Source of the DNA: Chamaesiphon sp.
GTDB taxonomy: Bacteria; Cyanobacteriota; Cyanobacteriia; Cyanobacteriales; Chamaesiphonaceae
NCBI GenBank assembly: GCA_026786125.1
Contig: JAJAYU010000290.1
Span: forward strand, 1-9,263
Reading direction: 5' to 3'
Length of the DNA: 9,263 nt
Made by a program: the position numbers and the translations under genes. The first letter of the stretch is position 1. Each line of letters opens with the position of its first letter. Of the stretch, positions 6,417-9,263 are shown one piece after another. The notes below the pieces were generated by a model that ran no database searches, was not told the DNA's origin, and saw only the letters and a program-made list of their open reading frames with translations.

Positions 6417-7628
6417 TCAAATGACTTTTATATTACGTATTTCTTGCCAGAGTCGATCGTACTCGCTCTGGCTTTTAGCGGGTAGCGGATAAATAAATTC
6501 ACTTCTACTTAAAATATCTTTTGGTGGCAAAATCAGTGAATTTTTGCGAATATCTGGAATGATTTCACTAGGGTTCATACTAGTCAGTAATGGTGATCCG
6601 CTCGATGTTAGTAATGAGATCTGATTAACTACTTTTGGCTGTAAACAATAATCGATCCACTGATTGGTTAATCTGACTCGATCGCTATTCTCAGCCAAGA
6701 GCTTTTCTGCTGGTGATAATTGGGCTGAAAGTGATGGCTGCACCCACAAGTCTGCAAAAATTGCCGTACCACTGCGAGGAACAATTGCTCCCATTGTGGG
6801 GTTGCGTTGAATTAGATCGATCGCATCTGAAGACCAAGCTACAGCCGCCCAGGTATCGCCCATAATTAATGGTTGAAGATAATTGTCAGAACTATAAAAC
6901 TTGACCTGTTGATGCAGTTTTTGTAGATCTAATTTGAGGTTTTTCGACTGACTGAGATCGGTAGTGTTATATGAAGATCCTAACTTTTTCAGAGTCAAAC
7001 CAATTACTTCACGCGATCGATCTAGTAGTGAAATTCGTTGTTTTAACTGAGGATTCCACAAATCAGCCCAATCAGTAGGGATCGTAATATTAGCCTCTAA
7101 AAATTTGTCCCGACGATAAAGAATTACTGTCGTGCCCCAGCGAAATGGCACACCCCACACTTTTCCAGTAGAGCTACTATTTCCTCGATCGTCTCTTTGA
7201 GCCAATTCATGCCAACGGGAATCTAATTTATCCCAATTTTTGAGACTGCTAGGATCGATCGGTTGGATTGATTTTTCCTGAATTGCCGTTGCTAACCAAG
7301 TATCGCCGAGACTCACCAAATTGGGAATATATTCTGGTGACTTAGTTGGCGGTACTAGCGGAATTTTCAGCCCCTTTGCCTCTGCCTTGCCCGTTTTATG
7401 CCATTCTTGAAGCTGGGTAATAATTTCTTTGAATTGACTCTCCGTAACCAACTCAACCCTGGCACTAATTGGCTGAATCGATTTACTAAACTCGCCCACC
7501 AATTGCGATGGAATCGAACCCTTTAGAGCCAACAATCTTAAGACTTGTTGGCTCCCATCTTGGCAACTAGTTAAGCCACTTCCCAGAGCTAGGCTTGTGA
7601 GAGTGGTGAGGAAAGATCTGCGATTCAT
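6417..7628 (-). CDS. PotD-like extracellular solute-binding lipoprotein
   Basis: This 403-residue protein has the N-terminus MNRRSFLTTLTSLALGSGLTSC: a twin-arginine motif (RRSFL) followed by a lipobox (LTSC, Cys22), so it is probably exported folded by Tat and lipid-anchored. The body is like type 2 periplasmic binding proteins of the spermidine/putrescine (PotD) kind: VWGVPFRWGTTVILYRRDKF (157-176), PTDWADLWNPQLKQRISLLD (184-203), then KKLGSSYNT (214-222) and MGDTWAAVAWSSDAI (256-270). It should deliver a small cationic or organic solute to an ABC importer, but no permease or ATPase gene is adjacent, so the ligand is open. The ATG at 7628 has no Shine-Dalgarno; its leader consists of C-rich repeats. 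It is downstream of purD on the same strand and may depend on read-through. The base composition appears AT-richer than its neighbours (by eye). Confidence 0.82.
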   Translation of the reverse strand: MNRRSFLTTLTSLALGSGLTSCQDGSQQVLRLLALKGSIPSQLVGEFSKSIQPISARVELVTESQFKEIITQLQEWHKTGKAEAKGLKIPLVPPTKSPEYIPNLVSLGDTWLATAIQEKSIQPIDPSSLKNWDKLDSRWHELAQRDDRGNSSSTGKVWGVPFRWGTTVILYRRDKFLEANITIPTDWADLWNPQLKQRISLLDRSREVIGLTLKKLGSSYNTTDLSQSKNLKLDLQKLHQQVKFYSSDNYLQPLIMGDTWAAVAWSSDAIDLIQRNPTMGAIVPRSGTAIFADLWVQPSLSAQLSPAEKLLAENSDRVRLTNQWIDYCLQPKVVNQISLLTSSGSPLLTSMNPSEIIPDIRKNSLILPPKDILSRSEFIYPLPAKSQSEYDRLWQEIRNIKVI

Positions 7629-7651
7629 AAGTGAGTGGGAATAGGGAGATC

Positions 7652-7683
7652 GGGGACTGGGGGACTGGGGGACTGGGAGACAG
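7652..7683. repeat. GGGGACTG octamer tandem repeat with G-quadruplex motif
   Basis: Three perfect GGGGACTG copies (7652-7659, 7660-7667, 7668-7675) are followed by a degenerate GGAGACAG (7676-7683). The G-runs of 4, 5, 5 and 3 are separated by identical 3-nt ACT loops, a canonical four-tract G-quadruplex pattern (7652-7677). The reverse strand reads CCCC-AGT, like classic cyanobacterial STRRs. It lies 24 nt upstream of the binding-protein start, with the G-rich strand as template. Confidence 0.88.
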
Positions 7684-7692
7684 GAAATAATT

Positions 7693-7727
7693 TATCCACC
7701 ATTCACCATTCACTATCCACTATCCAC
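7693..7727 (-). repeat. Heptamer tandem repeat (STRR-like), 5 units
   Basis: On the + strand the units read TATCCAC, CATTCAC, CATTCAC, TATCCAC, TATCCAC, in perfect register; on the - strand they are GTGGATA/GTGAATG. The array begins (reading the - strand) 3 nt after the purD stop, so like the one after cruG it follows directly on a coding region in the direction of transcription. Confidence 0.9.
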
Positions 7728-7730
7728 TTC

Positions 7731-8990
7731 CTACAAAGCTCTTTGTCCAATATCCTGCCGATAATACATCCCGTCAAAGGTAATCAATTTTACCCCTTGA
7801 TAGGCGTGTTCGATCGCGGTGGCAAAATCTGGGGCGATGCTGGTGACACCCAATACCCGTCCACCATCAGTGACAATACCATTTTGAGTAAGTTGGGTAC
7901 CTGCATGAAAAACAGTTGTTCCTTCGGTATTTGCTGTATTGAGTCCAGCAATGACCTTACTGCGTTCATAGTTGCCAGGATAGCCTTGAGCGGCAATGGT
8001 AACACAAGTTGATACTGCTGACTTCCATTCGATCGGTGGTAAGGCAGCTAATCGTTGTTCGGTACAAGCCATGAGCAAGTCTACCAGAGGAGTTACTAGT
8101 AATGGCAAGATTGCTTGCGTTTCAGGATCGCCAAAGCGACAGTTAAATTCTAGAACTTTGAGTTCGCCAGTGGGGGAGATCATCAAGCCTGCATATAGCA
8201 CACCACGGTAATCGATCCCCTTCCGTTTGAGCATCGCGAGGGTTGGCTCTAGCACCTCATTCTGGATTCTGGTCATCAATGCGGGAGTTCCGAGCGGAGC
8301 TGGAGCATAAGCACCCATACCGCCTGTATTTGCACCTGTATCACCATCGCCAATCCGCTTGTGATCTTGAGCTGGCAGAAAAGAACGAATAGTTTTACCA
8401 TCAGTGATCGCGATCACCGATAATTCTTGCCCAACTAGAAATTCTTCGATTAGTAACTTTTCATAGTTTTGAGCGAACAACAACTCTACAGCCGTGAGTG
8501 CATCTAGTAATGTTTCGGCAACGATCACACCCTTACCACCAGCCAATCCATCAGCCTTGACCACAATCGGCGCACCTTGCTGTTCGATGTATGCTCGTGC
8601 AGTACTTAGATCTGTAAAAGTGGCTGATTTTGGAGTCGGGACTCCCGCTTCTTCCATGATCGCTTTTGCCCAGGTTTTGCTAGACTCGATCTGAGCACCT
8701 GCGCGAGTTGGCCCAAATACGGGGATATTCCGGTTTTGGAGATAGTCAACAATTCCTAGTGACAGGGGCAATTCTGGTCCAACTACTACCAATGACACCC
8801 CATTTACTTCGGCAAATCGAGCAATTCCAGCAAAATCATCAACCCTAAATAGCAGATTCTGACAACGTTCCATTGTCGCGGTACCACCATTACCAGGCAC
8901 ACAAAGGACTTGGGTAACTTGAGGAGATTGCAACAAAGTCCAGACGATCGCATGTTCCCGACCACCATTACCAACTACTAAAATTTTCAC
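7731..8990 (-). CDS. purD: Phosphoribosylamine-glycine ligase (GAR synthetase)
   Basis: PurD joins glycine to 5-phosphoribosylamine using ATP, the second step of purine synthesis, in the cytosol. From the chosen start the protein is 419 residues, the normal length, and has all domains: N-terminal KILVVGNGGREHA (2-14), the ATP-grasp region with VVKADGLAGGKGVIV (143-157), QDHKRIGDGDTGANTGGMGAY (208-228), the PurD signature RFGDPETQ (285-292) and a C-terminal DGMYYRQDIGQRAL. I prefer the GTG at 8990: it places the conserved strand at residue 2, and a GAGGA lies 11 nt upstream. An in-frame ATG at 9044 would add 18 basic residues absent from typical PurD. The binding-protein gene follows on the same strand; hisS is divergent. 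Confidence 0.96.
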   Translation of the reverse strand: MKILVVGNGGREHAIVWTLLQSPQVTQVLCVPGNGGTATMERCQNLLFRVDDFAGIARFAEVNGVSLVVVGPELPLSLGIVDYLQNRNIPVFGPTRAGAQIESSKTWAKAIMEEAGVPTPKSATFTDLSTARAYIEQQGAPIVVKADGLAGGKGVIVAETLLDALTAVELLFAQNYEKLLIEEFLVGQELSVIAITDGKTIRSFLPAQDHKRIGDGDTGANTGGMGAYAPAPLGTPALMTRIQNEVLEPTLAMLKRKGIDYRGVLYAGLMISPTGELKVLEFNCRFGDPETQAILPLLVTPLVDLLMACTEQRLAALPPIEWKSAVSTCVTIAAQGYPGNYERSKVIAGLNTANTEGTTVFHAGTQLTQNGIVTDGGRVLGVTSIAPDFATAIEHAYQGVKLITFDGMYYRQDIGQRAL

Positions 8991-9001
8991 CGACTCTAAA
9001 T

Positions 9002-9006
9002 TCCTC
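9002..9006 (-). promoter_or_regulatory. Ribosome binding site supporting the purD GTG start
   Basis: The - strand reads GAGGA here, 11 nt before the GTG whose first base is 8990. This spacing is slightly long but it is the only clear Shine-Dalgarno nearby, and none precedes the alternative ATG at 9044. Confidence 0.5.
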
Positions 9007-9045
9007 TTCGACTTTATTGCTAATCCCTTTGTACACTTTATCATC

Positions 9046-9073
9046 AGTTAGGTTTTAGGCTTTAGATTTTAGT
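9046..9073 (+). repeat. Degenerate heptamer repeat (TTTTAG-N type)
   Basis: Four heptamers in register, AGTTAGG-TTTTAGG-CTTTAGA-TTTTAGT, lead directly into the GTGGATA array, sharing its first two bases. They are a second heptamer family, in the purD-hisS gap. Confidence 0.6.
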
Positions 9074-9106
9074 GGACAGCGGATAGGGGATAGTGGATAG
9101 TGAATA
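9072..9106 (+). repeat. Heptamer tandem repeat (STRR-like), 5 units
   Basis: Units GTGGACA, GCGGATA, GGGGATA, GTGGATA, GTGAATA follow each other without gaps. The array ends 36 nt before the hisS ATG and reads in the direction of hisS. Its last 18 bases before 9106 are an exact inverted copy of 7708-7725. Confidence 0.88.
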
Positions 9107-9156
9107 TGTTTGTCGATCTTCACTCTCACACCTCCCACGCTCATGGAAAAAATTAA
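9106..9156 (+). CDS. Possible histidine-rich leader ORF overlapping hisS
   Basis: A 16-codon ORF, MFVDLHSHTSHAHGKN, starts at the very end of the heptamer array and stops 14 nt inside hisS in another frame. Four of 16 codons are histidine (CAC, CAC, CAC, CAT). A weak GGAT lies 7 nt before the ATG. It could be a leader peptide that senses charged histidyl-tRNA and affects hisS translation, or a chance ORF; the DLHSHT string also resembles the first motif of PHP phosphoesterases, so a gene remnant is a third option. Expression is not demonstrated. Confidence 0.2.
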   Translation: MFVDLHSHTSHAHGKN

Positions 9157-9263
9157 CTTCTCCACCCCTAGCGGCTTTCCTGAATTTCTACCTGGTGAAA
9201 AGCGACTAGAGCAGCACCTGATGGATACGATTCGGCGGGTGTATGAGAGTTATGGCTTTACAC
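9143..9263 (+). CDS. hisS: Histidine-tRNA ligase, N-terminal part only
   Basis: The first 40 residues are visible before the window ends. The segment INFSTPSGFPEFLPGEKRLE, followed by a helix DTIRRVYESYGFT, is the N-terminus of a histidyl-tRNA synthetase: the loop before the first helix of the class II catalytic domain, in the variant form starting NFSTPSGFPEFLP rather than IRGTKDILP. HisZ, the related ATP-phosphoribosyltransferase regulatory subunit, is less likely from this wording but cannot be excluded without the catalytic motifs. The ATG at 9143 is the only in-frame start in the gap; it has no Shine-Dalgarno and the preceding 20 nt are C-rich. Divergent from purD, with 152 bp between the two start codons. 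Confidence 0.8.
   Translation, partial: MEKINFSTPSGFPEFLPGEKRLEQHLMDTIRRVYESYGFT

Noticed and set aside
6405..6419. Direct repeat of TGATCA at the end of the binding-protein gene
   Set aside because: Only two copies of a 6-bp palindrome, one of them containing the stop codon; chance is sufficient.
7652..7727. Possible CRISPR array in the purD/binding-protein gap
   Set aside because: The units are 7-8 bp, contiguous and without spacers; these are simple tandem repeats.
7635..8012. 125-codon + strand ORF opposite the end of purD
   Set aside because: Its first part translates the octamer and heptamer repeats and the rest is antisense to conserved purD codons; no family resemblance.
8404..8417. 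14-bp perfect palindrome GTGATCGCGATCAC
   Set aside because: It lies inside purD coding sequence and is explained by codons plus the local richness in GATC; no sign of an operator.
7996..8694. + strand ORFs opposite purD (7996-8211 and 8494-8694)
   Set aside because: Antisense to well-conserved PurD sequence, with no recognisable product or ribosome binding site.
8991..9044. ATG at 9044 as the purD start
   Set aside because: The 18 extra residues are not typical of PurD, no Shine-Dalgarno precedes it, and the GTG at 8990 gives the canonical N-terminus.
1..9263. tRNA, rRNA, transposase or riboswitch genes
   Set aside because: No transposase motifs, terminal repeats with target duplications, tRNA-like segments or known riboswitch cores were recognised in any gap, though a covariance search was not possible.

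Overview
The window looks like chromosomal DNA from a cyanobacterium. The strongest evidence is the adjacent pair cruF-cruG, which makes the glycosylated carotenoid myxoxanthophyll. Supporting signs are heptamer/octamer tandem repeats of the STRR type between genes, a short GC-rich palindrome after cruG, and a very high density of CGATCG. I count about 32 CGATCG by eye where roughly 2 would be expected in random sequence of this length. I found no complete HIP1 octamer (GCGATCGC), which is unusual for a genome so rich in its core. I do not assign a genus.

Layout. Positions 1-4100 (+) hold six tightly packed genes that look like one operon: a CcdA-type thiol-reductant transporter (5' end cut off), an ECF sigma factor, its membrane-anchored RskA-type anti-sigma factor, xseA and xseB (exonuclease VII) and a NYN/PIN-like putative nuclease. 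Gaps are 4, 9 and 4 nt, followed by overlaps of 29 and 4 nt. A 167-bp AT-rich gap with a small hairpin precedes cruF and cruG (4268-6326, +), which overlap each other. A strong hairpin separates cruG from the convergent gene for a PotD-like lipoprotein (7628-6417, -). That gene lies downstream of purD (8990-7731, -) on the same strand. At the right edge hisS (histidyl-tRNA synthetase) begins divergently from purD and runs off the window.

Function. The first operon combines membrane redox chemistry, a sigma/anti-sigma switch and nucleic-acid degradation. Whether this is functional or only shared transcription cannot be decided from the sequence. cruF and cruG are consecutive steps of one pathway. 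purD, the orphan binding protein and hisS are housekeeping or transport genes separated by short repeat arrays.

The most interesting signals outside the genes are: heptamer arrays in alternating orientation that place perfect 15- and 18-nt inverted repeats around the binding-protein gene and around purD; a perfect G-quadruplex motif just upstream of the binding-protein gene; and a 16-codon ORF with four histidine codons that overlaps the hisS start. I see no convincing new defence, mobile or CRISPR system.
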